In this document: positions 7,640 through 16,087 of the stretch, piece by piece
Layout: each line of letters opens with the position of its first letter
How positions within the stretch are numbered: the first letter of the stretch is position 1
Source of the DNA: Verrucomicrobia bacterium UBA3841
Lineage (GTDB): Bacteria > Verrucomicrobiota > Kiritimatiellia > RFP12 > UBA1067
DNA length: 19,965 bases
Direction: 5' to 3'
Assembly (NCBI GenBank): GCA_002392765.1
Contig: DGHT01000052.1
Location: 1 to 19,965, forward strand
Position numbers and translations under genes: made by a program
The notes under the pieces: model-generated
Told to the model about the DNA's origin: nothing
Seen by the model: only the letters and a program-made list of their open reading frames with translations
Database searches by the model: none

Positions 7640-8245
7640 ATGAAAACGGTAAAGGACAAACAAATACTGATGGCGGCTGACTTCGCGGGCTATCCGTTGA
7701 AGGAGGCCATCAAGGAGTATCTTGAAAAGAAAGGCTGGACGGTGACGGACATCGGAGTCAAGGCCGACTCCGACCCGAACGACACGGAGCTGATGTTTCA
7801 CCGCATTGGTCTTCGAGTCGGTGCGATGATAACCGAAAAGGAATTCGAGCGCGCGCTTATCTTCTGCGGCACGGGGATGGGAATCCATATTGCCGCGTCG
7901 AAGTGTCCCGGTGTCCACGCTGGTGTTGTCGAGTCCGTTCCCGCCGCGTTCCGCGCGATCACCGGAAACGGCGTAAACGTCCTCGCGATGGGCGCGTTCT
8001 ACGTGACGCCGGAACTCGGCAAACAGTGCGCCGACGCCTTCCTCTACAACGACTTCGGCAGCGGCTGGGAATGGTGGCCGGACTTTGACAAGTTCCACCA
8101 GATTGCTATCGACGAACTGAACGCCTTCGACTACGAAAAGTACAAGGCGAACGGCTTCAAGATGAAGCATCTCGGCGACTGCCACTGCGAATTGCATGAC
8201 AGGCCGGAGGGCTTCTCGTCAATCCCGCTCATGTGCAAGCGATAA
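7640..8245 (+). CDS. RpiB/LacA/LacB-family sugar-phosphate isomerase
   Basis: The protein has 201 residues and lacks a signal peptide, so it is cytoplasmic. The start at 7640 places the family's first strand (QILMAADFAGYPLK) at residues 8-21. The core signature IFCGTGMGIHIAASK (residues 75-89) carries C76, which aligns with the catalytic Cys of RpiB, and the GTG loop. GNGVNVLAMG (109-118) aligns with the usual HNDANVLCLG, but the typical His-Asn pair is changed. RpiB-type enzymes are about 150 residues; this one has about 50 extra at the C-terminus with several Cys and His (CHCELHD). The family interconverts aldose and ketose phosphates such as ribose-5-phosphate or galactose-6-phosphate; the substrate here is unknown. 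It lies between secreted hydrolases, which suggests use of a sugar released by them. The start falls 19 bases after the previous stop, within a duplicated junction. Confidence 0.85.
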   Translation: MKTVKDKQILMAADFAGYPLKEAIKEYLEKKGWTVTDIGVKADSDPNDTELMFHRIGLRVGAMITEKEFERALIFCGTGMGIHIAASKCPGVHAGVVESVPAAFRAITGNGVNVLAMGAFYVTPELGKQCADAFLYNDFGSGWEWWPDFDKFHQIAIDELNAFDYEKYKANGFKMKHLGDCHCELHDRPEGFSSIPLMCKR

Positions 8246-8263
8246 GGGAAGGGGAATAGGAGA

Positions 8264-9133
8264 ATGAGCATAATTGATGTTGGCAGATTTGCGGCGTTTG
8301 CCGCCGCGGCGTTCGCGGCGTTGGCGGCTAATGCTGCCAAGGTTGAGTATATCGAGGTGCAGAGCGCGTCGATGGAAAAGAGAGTGCCGGTGTCGGTTAT
8401 ACTGCCTGACGGATACGAGGCCAGACCCGACGCGCGCTTCCCCGTCGTCTATGCGCTCCACGGCGCAGGAGGCGACTCGAAAGGTTTCTATCAGGCACAT
8501 CCCGGCGGTCTCTTGCCCAATCTCGCGGACAAGTACGGCTTTATCGCCGTGTGCCCCGACGGGGCGAAGACGAGCTGGTGGCTTGATTCGCCGGTGAACC
8601 CGAAGATGATGTACGAGACTCTTGTCGTCAAGGAGGTCTTGCCGTACATCGACGCGAACTACCGCACGGAGGCTGACAGGAAGAAACGGGCGATATTCGG
8701 CGTCTCGATGGGCGGACACGGCGCGTGCTACATCGGATTTCGCCATACAGACCTCTTCGGTGCGGTTGGCAACATCGTAGGCGGAGTCGATCTGACGCCG
8801 TACTACGGACACTGGGGGCTAAATGATATCCTTGGCAAGCCTGGCGAGAATTTGCGGTTTTGGCAGGAGTATTCCGTGGTGACGCAGGCGAAGGGACTCA
8901 AGAATGGCGATGTCGAAATTGTGACATTCTGCGGCACAAGCGACTTCTTCCTTGGTCCGAACCGCCTTCTGCACGACATGCTTTCTGCCAACCGCGTGAA
9001 GCACACGTATGTTGAGCTGCGCGGTGAAGACGAAGACCACAGTACACATACGATGGCGTTCTCGTATGGGGTGATTCCCCTTGTTGCGCAGTTCTTCGAC
9101 AACTACTTCCGCACTGGAAAAGGATCGCTATGA
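8264..9133 (+). CDS. Secreted CE1-like carbohydrate esterase (feruloyl/acyl esterase type)
   Basis: This 289-residue alpha/beta-hydrolase has a signal peptide (MSIIDVGRFAAFAAAAFAAL then AANA, cut before AKVEY). The oxyanion-side motif YALHGAGG is at 63-70, the nucleophile elbow GVSMGGHG has Ser148, the acid is probably D227 in GTSDFF, and the base is H259 or H262 in DHSTHTM. This layout fits the esterase D/CE1-type family, which removes acetyl, feruloyl or other acyl groups from polysaccharides; the exact substrate cannot be read from sequence. AGGAG at 8256-8260 precedes the ATG. It follows the isomerase by 18 bases, so the two are probably co-transcribed. The stop overlaps another ATG (ATGA at 9130-9133). 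Confidence 0.88.
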   Translation: MSIIDVGRFAAFAAAAFAALAANAAKVEYIEVQSASMEKRVPVSVILPDGYEARPDARFPVVYALHGAGGDSKGFYQAHPGGLLPNLADKYGFIAVCPDGAKTSWWLDSPVNPKMMYETLVVKEVLPYIDANYRTEADRKKRAIFGVSMGGHGACYIGFRHTDLFGAVGNIVGGVDLTPYYGHWGLNDILGKPGENLRFWQEYSVVTQAKGLKNGDVEIVTFCGTSDFFLGPNRLLHDMLSANRVKHTYVELRGEDEDHSTHTMAFSYGVIPLVAQFFDNYFRTGKGSL

Positions 9134-9203
9134 AACATATTGCGTTTACGACGCGGAATGTCTCTTGAAGGCGTTTGAAAATGCTGGAGGCAAAATGAAA
9201 TGA
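9130..9203 (+). pseudogene. Gene scar: start codon joined to the 3' end of a hydrolase paralogue
   Basis: An ATG at 9130 overlapping the esterase stop opens MKHIAFTTRNVS and ends at 9168. In another frame, 9147-9203 encodes YDAECLLKAFENAGGKMK and a stop. This is clearly related to the last residues of the 1106-residue hydrolase (DAERLMKVFENAGGKLK). So the last 18 codons of a second copy of that gene survive directly behind a gene start, with the body missing. 9150-9213 is copy B of the 64-nt direct repeat; its GGAGG (9186-9190) now serves as ribosome site for the fusion enzyme at 9200. Confidence 0.7.
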
Positions 9204-9213
9204 CAAAAAACAC
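9150..9213 (+). repeat. 64-nt direct repeat, copy B
   Basis: Copy B matches 7567-7630 at 55 of 64 positions. As in copy A, a reading frame ends with FENAGGK-x-K and an overlapping ATGA begins the next frame (MTKNT here, MTKRT in copy A). Together the two copies flank the isomerase and esterase genes. Confidence 0.8.
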
Positions 9214-12200
9214 GTGTGACAAAATGCGGACATTGACTGCCGCGATATTGGCGGCTTTTTCTGCGCTATCCGCGCCGTTCAAGGACGGCGACCGGGTCGT
9301 CTTCTTTGGCGATTCCATCACGCACGGCGGGTTCTACGGCGAGTACGTGAACCTCTTCTACGCGACGCGCTACCCGGAGCGGAACATCTGGTTCTCGAAC
9401 TCCGGCTGGTCGGGTGCCAGAGCGGAGCAGGGACTTTGGAGCATCGAAGACGACATTGTCGCCAAGAAGCCGACGGTTGTCACGGTGATGTTCGGCATGA
9501 ACGACATCAACCGCGATGTCTGGCCGCGCACGAACGATACGCCCGCGTTCGCCGAATGGCGCAAGTCTGCCATTAGAACATACGATTTGCGGATGGATGA
9601 ACTCGTCCGGCGTGTTCGCGACGAAGCCGGCAATCCGGAGATTATCTACTTTACGCCGTCGCCCTACGACCAGACCTGCCTCGTTAACGGCAAGCCGTCC
9701 GACATCATCTGCAACGACGGACTCGCGATTCTTGCGGATCATGTCCGCTCATGGGCGGAGCGCGACAAGGCGATGTGCGTCGATCTGCAGAAGACAATGG
9801 TGGCGATCAACGCGGAGATGCAGAAGAAGGATCCGTCCGCAAGCCTCGTGCGCGGATCGCCGACTTGGTTTGATCGTGTCCATCCCGGCCCGTTGGGGCA
9901 TACGGTCATGCTCTACGAGATCTTGAAAACGCAGGAAGCGGAAGGGCTCGTCGATGAAATTGAACGCGATGCAGGCGGCGCGGACGCGCTTTCGTTCACG
10001 TGCACAGAAAAGGCGCTTCCCTTCCCGATGACAGCGGAGATGCGCGGAGTGCTTGATCTTGTGCCGTTTGAGCGCGACTTCAACCGCGAAATCCTGCGCA
10101 TCAAAAATCTGAAGGAAGGCCGCTATGCGGTCAAGATCGACGGCGTGGAAGTTGGCACGTGGACTGCGGCGGAATTGGCCGAAGGGGTGAATCTTGCGCT
10201 GAACGAGAAGACGCCGCAGTGCCGCCAGGCGGCGGAGGCGGCGAATATCTGCCAGCGGCTTTGGAGCGGCGAGCGGATGCTGCGCGATTTCGCCACGCGG
10301 CGGCGTTGGATGAAGATGCACTACAAGGTCGATCCTGATGCACCCGGCGCTGTCGAGGGCATTATTGAGAAGCTGCTCGCGGACGGGAAAGATGAGATTT
10401 CCTATGATGTCAAAACGTACCGCGACTACCTGAAGAACTGGCCGCGCCATGCGGAGTTCGAGTCGGCTGTCGTGAAAGACCGCGCCGCGCTCACCGAGGC
10501 CGTCCGCCCGAAAGCGCATCGCTTCGAGATCACCACCAGAGCGCAGTCGCATGAAATTAGCCTTTCGGGCGAATGGCGGCTTGTCTGCGCGACCAATGCG
10601 GGCATCGCCTGCCGCATGGACGTTCCGGGCGACGTCCATTCCGCGCTGCTCGCGGCAGGTTTGATGAAAGACCCCTATTGGGGACGGAACGAACTCGACA
10701 CGCAATGGGTCGGCCGCAGTGGCTGGACGCTTTCCCGGCGATTTGCGGTCGGCCCGGAAACGCTTGCGCGCAGGGAAGTCGTCCTGCGACTCGAGGACTG
10801 CGACACGTTCGCGACGGTGAAGGTCAACGGCGTCGTCGCGGGGAAGACGTCCGATCGGTTCCAGCGCTACGACTTCGACGTGAAGCCGTTATTGAAGAAT
10901 GGCGAGAATGAGATTGAAATGCTGTTTGAAAGCGCCGAGCGCATCGGCGACGAGCGCGCCCTGCAGTACGCGAATCCGTATCCGATGCTGAATCCGCCGT
11001 GGGCGCACAACCACGCCCTTGTGCGCAAGCCCTCCTGCCACGCCGGGTGGGACTGGGGGCTAGCGCAGATGTCGTTCAGTCTCGGCAAGGCCGTTGTCGT
11101 GGCGTCCGACGTGCCGCGCATCGCATACGTCTATTCCAGCCAGCGGTTCAACGACGACCTGTCGCACTGCACGCTGACGGTTTTCGCGGACATGAGCGAC
11201 GGCTCTTGTGTCACGAACGTTGTCGAGATTGACAATCCGCCGCTCTGGTGGCCGGCGGGCGAGGGCGAGCAGAAGTTCTATGAATACACCGTCAACGTGA
11301 ACGGAGAGAAGGTGTCGCGGCGCATCGGCCTGAGGAAGCTCGAGGTGCTGAACGAGCGCGACGCCGACGGACTTTCCATGGTGGTGCGCGTCAACAACCG
11401 GCGGATTTTCATGAAGGGCGCGAACTGGATTCCGTGCGACGCGTTCGAGAGCCGCCAGACGCCGGAGCGCTACCGCGACCTTCTCGAAAGCGCGGCGGCG
11501 GCGAACATGAACATGGTGCGGCTCTGGGGCGGCGGGCAGTACGAACGGGATTGCTTTTACGACATCTGCGACGAGCTGGGACTGCTCGTCTGGCACGACA
11601 TGATGTGCTCGTGCGCCGTCTATCCGGGCGACGACGCGTTTCTCGGCGAAATCGAAAAGGAGCTTTCACACCAGCTGCGGCGCCTTCGCGATCATGCCTC
11701 GATTGCGCTCTGGTGCGGTGACAACGAGTGCCTCGGCGCAATCAAGTGGGCGAAGGTGACGCGTGAGAACTATGATTTCTATTTCGGGGAATGGCTCAAG
11801 CGCCAGAAGATGCAGGAGGCGGCGGTGCGCCGATACGACCCGACCCGCATCTACTGGCCGAGTTCCCCGTGCTGCGGTCCAGGCGACTACGGCAACGCCT
11901 GGAAGGACGACACGAAGGGCGATATGCACAACTGGGAGGTGTGGGGCGCGAACAAGCCGTTCTCGGACTACTACAGATACAGGCCGCGCTTTTGCAGCGA
12001 GTTCGGCTATCAGTCCTTCCCGTCGCCGGAAGTGGCCGCGACGTTCTGCGACGGTCCGGGCGAGGATTTCGAGTGGCACCAGAAGGCCGTCGGCGGCAAC
12101 AAGCGCATCCGCGAGACGATGGCGCGGTATTTCCCGCGCCCCGCCGGATTCGAGGAAGAGCTTTTGTATTCCCAGTTCCAGCAGGGCATGGCGATCAAGA

Positions 12201-14299
12201 CCGCGTGCGAGGCGTGGCGCGCACAGCGTCCGCGCTGCATGGGCACGCTCTTCTGGCAGCTCAACGACAACTGGCCCGTCTCGTCGTGGAGTTCCATCGA
12301 ATACGGCGGCAGGTGGAAGCCGCTCCACTACATGGCGCGGCGCTTCTTCGCGCCTGTCGCGGCGGTGGCGCAGCCCGGGATTGTCGACGGCTCGGCCGAC
12401 CTTTCGCGCGGCAGGGTTGTCGCGCTCAACGATACGTCCGAGACCGTCAGGGGCGAACTGGCCGTGGAATACTGGACTTACGGCGGCAACGTCGTCAAGC
12501 GCGAGACAATGCCTGTTGTGATTCCCCCTGACAGCGCAGTTCCCGTCTGCGCGTTTGCAAGGCCCGCCGGCGGGGAGCCGGTGTTTGTCGCCCTCTCGCT
12601 TTCGACTCCGGGCGGCGAGTTCCGGAACGACTGGCATTTCGGGCCCTACAAGGACATGCCGCTTGCAGACCCGAAGATCGAGGCGACGCCTGCGGACGAC
12701 GGGCGCAGACTGACGCTCACGACGGACGCGCCGGCATTTTTCGTCTGGCTTGACGCGAAAGGTGCGAAGGGACGGTTCGGCGACAACGGCTTCACGCTTC
12801 TTCCGGGACGTCCCGCGACGGTCGCGCTTCCGGACGGTGTTGCTCCTGCCGACGTGGAGGTGCGCTGCCTGAGGCCGGAATCTCGGACCGCGTCCGTTCC
12901 GGAGCGGGAGACGCCGGTGCTCGGCTATCAGCTGGACATTTCGCGATGCAAGGTGCCGAAGATGGAGACGCTCTACCGGATTGTGGATATTCTTGCCGAC
13001 TTGGGCTGCAACCAGTTCCAGCTCTACACGGAGCATACGTTTGCCTACAAGAACCATAAGACGGTTTGGCGCGAGGCGAGTCCGGTGACACCGGACGAGA
13101 TACGGGCGCTTGATGCCTACTGCGCCGCACGCGGGATCGAACTCGTGCCAAACCAGAATTCGTTCGGGCACATGGAACATTGGCTTAGGAATCCCGAATA
13201 CAATGGTCTCGCAAACCATCCGCAGGGCGGCGCGCGTGTGGCGAGATGGGGAAATAGAATCATGGAACGGCCTTCGACGCTCAACCCGTGCGACGAGGAC
13301 AGCATAAAGTTTATTGCCGGACTTTACGATGAACTTCTGCCGTGCTTCCGGTCGAAATACTTCAACGTCGGGTGCGACGAGACGGTCGAGCTGGAAGATG
13401 CGGACGGCGGCGGACGCAGTGCGGCGGCCGTGCGCGAGAAGGGCGCCGCGCGGGTCTATCTGGAGTTCCTCAAAAAGATTTACGGCGAAGTGAAGGCGCG
13501 CGATCATGTGATGATGTTTTGGGGCGACATCGTGTTGAACCACCCGGAGTTGCTGCCGGAGATTCCGGACGACGTCATCTGCCTAAATTGGGGATACGAA
13601 AAGACGAGTCCATTCGAGGATCGGACGGCACGGCTTGAAGCGGCGCGAAGGAAATTCATCGTCTGCCCCGGAACGAGCGCGTGGGGTTCTCTTTCGGGAC
13701 GAGTCGAAAACATGCTCGGCAACATCGACGCTGCCGTTGCCGCCGGGAAGCGGCACGGCGCGATGGGCTGTCTGCTGGCCGACTGGGGAGACAAGGGGCA
13801 TCCTCAGCCCTGGATCGTCTCGCTTCCGGGGTTGGTTTACCTGTCGCACCGGGTGAAGGGAGAATCGCTTTCAAAGGAGCAGCTTGCTAAAGAGATTGAT
13901 AAAATCTGCGGCTGCAAATGCGGCGAGGCGCTTCTTGCCTACGGCGAAATCTATCTCAAATGCGGGGGCCGGACCGGCAACAGCACGGAGCTCTTCTGTG
14001 CGCTGACGGACGGCGACCGGTATGAGCGCGACAGCGGCGTGACGGATGAAACGCTTGAAGCGGCGTTCGCCCACTGGCGGCACGCGAAGGATCTTCTCGA
14101 CCTGGGCGGCGCGCCGGACTGGGTAAAGGACGATTTTGCGCTTCTCGATCTCTTGTACCGTGCGGTCGAAGTCAAGATGAAAGAGCCGCGCAAGCCGAAC
14201 TTTCGCGCGATGTTCGAGCCGGAATACAGGCGGCTGTGGCTCAGGCAGAACCGCGTCGGCGGGCTCAAGGATTCCCTCGTCTGGCTCTTTGGCCGGTGA
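9200..14299 (+). CDS. Secreted three-module enzyme: SGNH esterase + GH2 beta-mannosidase-like + GH20-like
   Basis: This 1699-residue protein starts at ATG 9200 behind GGAGG and has a signal peptide (about 1-25). Residues 30-250 are an SGNH hydrolase: S39 in GDSITHGG, G99 and N101 in FGMND, and D225 and H228 in DRVHPG complete the catalytic set. Its C-terminal add-on (LKEGRYAVKIDG) is followed by a helical linker. Residues 455-1235 are GH2, beta-mannosidase type, with the RLWGGGQYE strand, acid/base E843 in WCGDNE and nucleophile E934 in FCSEFGYQSF. Residues 1240-1640 are GH20-like (GYQLDISRCKVPKMETL onwards) with the catalytic D1393-E1394 pair in NVGCDET, where Cys replaces the usual Gly. The N-terminal GH20b domain common before GH20 catalytic domains is absent. 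Combined mannosidase and hexosaminidase activity would fit Man-beta-GlcNAc substrates; this is inference. All catalytic residues are present, so all three modules may work. Confidence 0.88.
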   Translation: MTKNTCDKMRTLTAAILAAFSALSAPFKDGDRVVFFGDSITHGGFYGEYVNLFYATRYPERNIWFSNSGWSGARAEQGLWSIEDDIVAKKPTVVTVMFGMNDINRDVWPRTNDTPAFAEWRKSAIRTYDLRMDELVRRVRDEAGNPEIIYFTPSPYDQTCLVNGKPSDIICNDGLAILADHVRSWAERDKAMCVDLQKTMVAINAEMQKKDPSASLVRGSPTWFDRVHPGPLGHTVMLYEILKTQEAEGLVDEIERDAGGADALSFTCTEKALPFPMTAEMRGVLDLVPFERDFNREILRIKNLKEGRYAVKIDGVEVGTWTAAELAEGVNLALNEKTPQCRQAAEAANICQRLWSGERMLRDFATRRRWMKMHYKVDPDAPGAVEGIIEKLLADGKDEISYDVKTYRDYLKNWPRHAEFESAVVKDRAALTEAVRPKAHRFEITTRAQSHEISLSGEWRLVCATNAGIACRMDVPGDVHSALLAAGLMKDPYWGRNELDTQWVGRSGWTLSRRFAVGPETLARREVVLRLEDCDTFATVKVNGVVAGKTSDRFQRYDFDVKPLLKNGENEIEMLFESAERIGDERALQYANPYPMLNPPWAHNHALVRKPSCHAGWDWGLAQMSFSLGKAVVVASDVPRIAYVYSSQRFNDDLSHCTLTVFADMSDGSCVTNVVEIDNPPLWWPAGEGEQKFYEYTVNVNGEKVSRRIGLRKLEVLNERDADGLSMVVRVNNRRIFMKGANWIPCDAFESRQTPERYRDLLESAAAANMNMVRLWGGGQYERDCFYDICDELGLLVWHDMMCSCAVYPGDDAFLGEIEKELSHQLRRLRDHASIALWCGDNECLGAIKWAKVTRENYDFYFGEWLKRQKMQEAAVRRYDPTRIYWPSSPCCGPGDYGNAWKDDTKGDMHNWEVWGANKPFSDYYRYRPRFCSEFGYQSFPSPEVAATFCDGPGEDFEWHQKAVGGNKRIRETMARYFPRPAGFEEELLYSQFQQGMAIKTACEAWRAQRPRCMGTLFWQLNDNWPVSSWSSIEYGGRWKPLHYMARRFFAPVAAVAQPGIVDGSADLSRGRVVALNDTSETVRGELAVEYWTYGGNVVKRETMPVVIPPDSAVPVCAFARPAGGEPVFVALSLSTPGGEFRNDWHFGPYKDMPLADPKIEATPADDGRRLTLTTDAPAFFVWLDAKGAKGRFGDNGFTLLPGRPATVALPDGVAPADVEVRCLRPESRTASVPERETPVLGYQLDISRCKVPKMETLYRIVDILADLGCNQFQLYTEHTFAYKNHKTVWREASPVTPDEIRALDAYCAARGIELVPNQNSFGHMEHWLRNPEYNGLANHPQGGARVARWGNRIMERPSTLNPCDEDSIKFIAGLYDELLPCFRSKYFNVGCDETVELEDADGGGRSAAAVREKGAARVYLEFLKKIYGEVKARDHVMMFWGDIVLNHPELLPEIPDDVICLNWGYEKTSPFEDRTARLEAARRKFIVCPGTSAWGSLSGRVENMLGNIDAAVAAGKRHGAMGCLLADWGDKGHPQPWIVSLPGLVYLSHRVKGESLSKEQLAKEIDKICGCKCGEALLAYGEIYLKCGGRTGNSTELFCALTDGDRYERDSGVTDETLEAAFAHWRHAKDLLDLGGAPDWVKDDFALLDLLYRAVEVKMKEPRKPNFRAMFEPEYRRLWLRQNRVGGLKDSLVWLFGR

Positions 14300-14371
14300 A
14301 GGAACGGCTCTGAAAAGAACAGGAAATGAAGTATGATGATTTATTCAATGGCAATAAGGAGGAAGACCAAA

Positions 14372-14754
14372 ATGAAGAATGTCGTGTCGATTGTCGCGGT
14401 TGCCGCAGTCACTGCTACTACTTTATGGCGCAATGCAAGAAGGCGCTCGGCGACGAGGCGGGCTATAGGGCCGAACTTGAAAACTCCTTGAAGGGCTGGA
14501 TCCACGCGGGCGAGATGGACTACTGGCGCGTCAAGGCTTTGCGCGAACTCGGGCGCGATGCGGAATGTGCGCCGCTCATTGCGGAACTTCGCGAGGCTAT
14601 CAAAGAACTTGAAACACCCCAGCCGGAGGTTATCAATGCCTACGCGAAGTTCGCAGGCGACAACTCCGCGATGGAACGCGCCGCCAAGGCCCGCGAGAAG
14701 GCTGACTTCCTGCGCGTTCTATTGCATGAGCTTGCTGCGCAGAAGGAACTGTAA
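14372..14754 (+). pseudogene. Broken gene: signal peptide joined out of frame to the 3' end of a TPR protein
   Basis: AAGGAGG at 14356-14362 precedes ATG 14372, which opens a typical signal peptide (MKNVVSIVAVAAVTATTLW); that frame then turns Arg-rich and stops at 14491. From about 14410 a different frame, open to 14754, encodes a helical tetratricopeptide-like tail (FMAQCKKALGDEAGYRAEL, later YWRVKALRELGRDAE). The TPR frame is also open upstream to an ATG at 14326, but those residues look like out-of-frame leader. The simplest reading is a secreted protein whose 5' end was joined out of frame to the 3' end of a TPR gene. The TPR tail resembles the C-terminus of long DUF5107-TPR proteins, from memory only. 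Expression of the TPR part would need the poor start at 14326. Confidence 0.6.
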
Positions 14755-14764
14755 AATAGAAACG

Positions 14765-14787
14765 GGCAATAGTCGGTCGCTATTGCC
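14765..14787 (+). terminator. Hairpin between the TPR remnant and the next gene
   Basis: A perfect 8-bp inverted repeat, GGCAATAG at 14765-14772 and CTATTGCC at 14780-14787, has a 7-nt loop and lies 10 bases after the TAA at 14752-14754. It is followed by GGGAAAAG rather than a T run, so it may be a weak terminator, an mRNA-stabilising hairpin or a leader structure of the gene at 14819. Confidence 0.35.
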
Positions 14788-14818
14788 GGGAAAAGTGAAA
14801 TTGAAAGGAGAAACAGCC

Positions 14819-16048
14819 ATGAAGACAATTCGGTTTGGAATCATGATATCGGCAGCCCTGATTGCCGCTATGTCGTTTGCGGCCAAGAAGACGAAGACCG
14901 CCAAAATGCCCGCTGCGGCGAATCCAGTGGAGGCGAAGATTGAAGAGTGGAAGCGTGAAGTGAAGAAACTGGAGGCTGCACCGGTCGCCGAGGGATTCGT
15001 CAAGTGGACGGGGCTTGACACTATCAAGGGAACGAAAAACGTGCGGTGGCTTGGTCCGAGCGATTTGCGTGGGCGCTTTGTTGTGATTGTCGAACTTGAC
15101 CCAGCCAAGGTTGTCGAGCAGTTCAAGGTCGCTTCTTCTCTTCAGGAACTGGGATTCGTCCCTGAATGGGATCGTGACTGGGAGTTCTCCACAATTGTTC
15201 GCGATGTCATGGTGGTTTTCAATGTCAACGATTTGAGCGATGAGGACGTGGATCAGCAGATTTACAACAGTGAGGATTTACAAATGCTGGGCATTAAATA
15301 CTGGTGCAATTTCTATGGGGATGTTACGTTCGAAGGTGCGCCCGATTCTGCTACTGAGCGCCCGTATGTCTACGTGATGGCGCCAGAAGGCAAAGAACCG
15401 ATTTACAAGGGCAAGGTGGTTCCTGTTAAGACACTCAGCGAGGCTAAAGCGGCTATCGCAAAGGCTTCTGCAGAACTGCCCGAGTGGCGTCCGTGGTACG
15501 GGTATGCGGCCGAGATCAAGCACACGAAGGGCCTGGAGGCAACTGTCGTAGGCGGAAAAGCGCTTACTCCATTCGTGCAGGCGCTTAAGAAGGGTATTGC
15601 AAGTAGGAATCCGGAAATCGCGGCGGAGTCGCAGCGGCTCTTTGATGCGATTGAGCAGCGCAAGGCGGATTTGCTGTGGCAGATCAAAAAGGAGTGGAGT
15701 CAGGGACCTTGCGCCGCCACGTATGACATAGAAGAACTTTCGAAGCGTTTCCCGGCAATGAAACGCGAGCTTGCCACATATAGTGCATCGATCGCCAAGG
15801 CGCATCCCAATATTGCGAATGTTTATAAGCCTTATGCGCTTTATCGTCGTTATACGGCATCCGACTTTCAGGTAAAAAGCACGGCCGAGGCGAAGAAGCT
15901 TGCTTCTGCACTGGAGAAGTTCAAGCCGACGCTGATGAAGTTTAGTGATGACGCCAAGGATGTTGCGGTTCAGAATGTGGCGGCGTCGTTGTTGTCGCGT
16001 CTGGACGACGTAATCGCCGAACTACCTGCTAAAGTAGCCCAACCGTAA
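14819..16048 (+). CDS. Secreted protein of unknown function, possible thioredoxin-like fold
   Basis: AAAGGAG at 14804-14810 sets the start at ATG 14819, although the frame is open from 14558. The 409-residue product has a signal peptide (MKTIRFGIMISAALIAAMSF then AA) and a Lys-rich mature N-terminus. WLGPSDLRGRFVVIVELDP (about 77-95) and the later PYVYVMAPEGKEPIYKG resemble the first strand and the late strand of TlpA/AhpC-type thioredoxin-fold proteins. The CxxC is absent: the expected position reads ASSLQEL. The C-terminal half is helical and charged. A redox role is therefore unlikely; a structural or binding role outside the cytoplasm is possible. The family assignment is tentative. It stands alone between a broken gene and the GH16 gene, and its codon use is somewhat less GC-rich than the hydrolases. 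Confidence 0.7.
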   Translation: MKTIRFGIMISAALIAAMSFAAKKTKTAKMPAAANPVEAKIEEWKREVKKLEAAPVAEGFVKWTGLDTIKGTKNVRWLGPSDLRGRFVVIVELDPAKVVEQFKVASSLQELGFVPEWDRDWEFSTIVRDVMVVFNVNDLSDEDVDQQIYNSEDLQMLGIKYWCNFYGDVTFEGAPDSATERPYVYVMAPEGKEPIYKGKVVPVKTLSEAKAAIAKASAELPEWRPWYGYAAEIKHTKGLEATVVGGKALTPFVQALKKGIASRNPEIAAESQRLFDAIEQRKADLLWQIKKEWSQGPCAATYDIEELSKRFPAMKRELATYSASIAKAHPNIANVYKPYALYRRYTASDFQVKSTAEAKKLASALEKFKPTLMKFSDDAKDVAVQNVAASLLSRLDDVIAELPAKVAQP

Positions 16049-16087
16049 TCTAATACGTATCATAGTAAAGAAAGAAATGGTGAAAAT

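Noticed and set aside
7567..9213. The 64-nt direct repeats considered as target-site duplications of an insertion sequence
   Set aside because: They are far too long and diverged (about 86 percent), the segment between them has no transposase, and both copies encode the same gene-junction motif.
11666..13543. A 625-codon open frame on the minus strand
   Set aside because: It lies antisense to the GH2 and GH20 modules, whose catalytic motifs are clear. Its translation is Arg/His/Val-rich without recognisable motifs, as expected for the complement of GC-rich codons.
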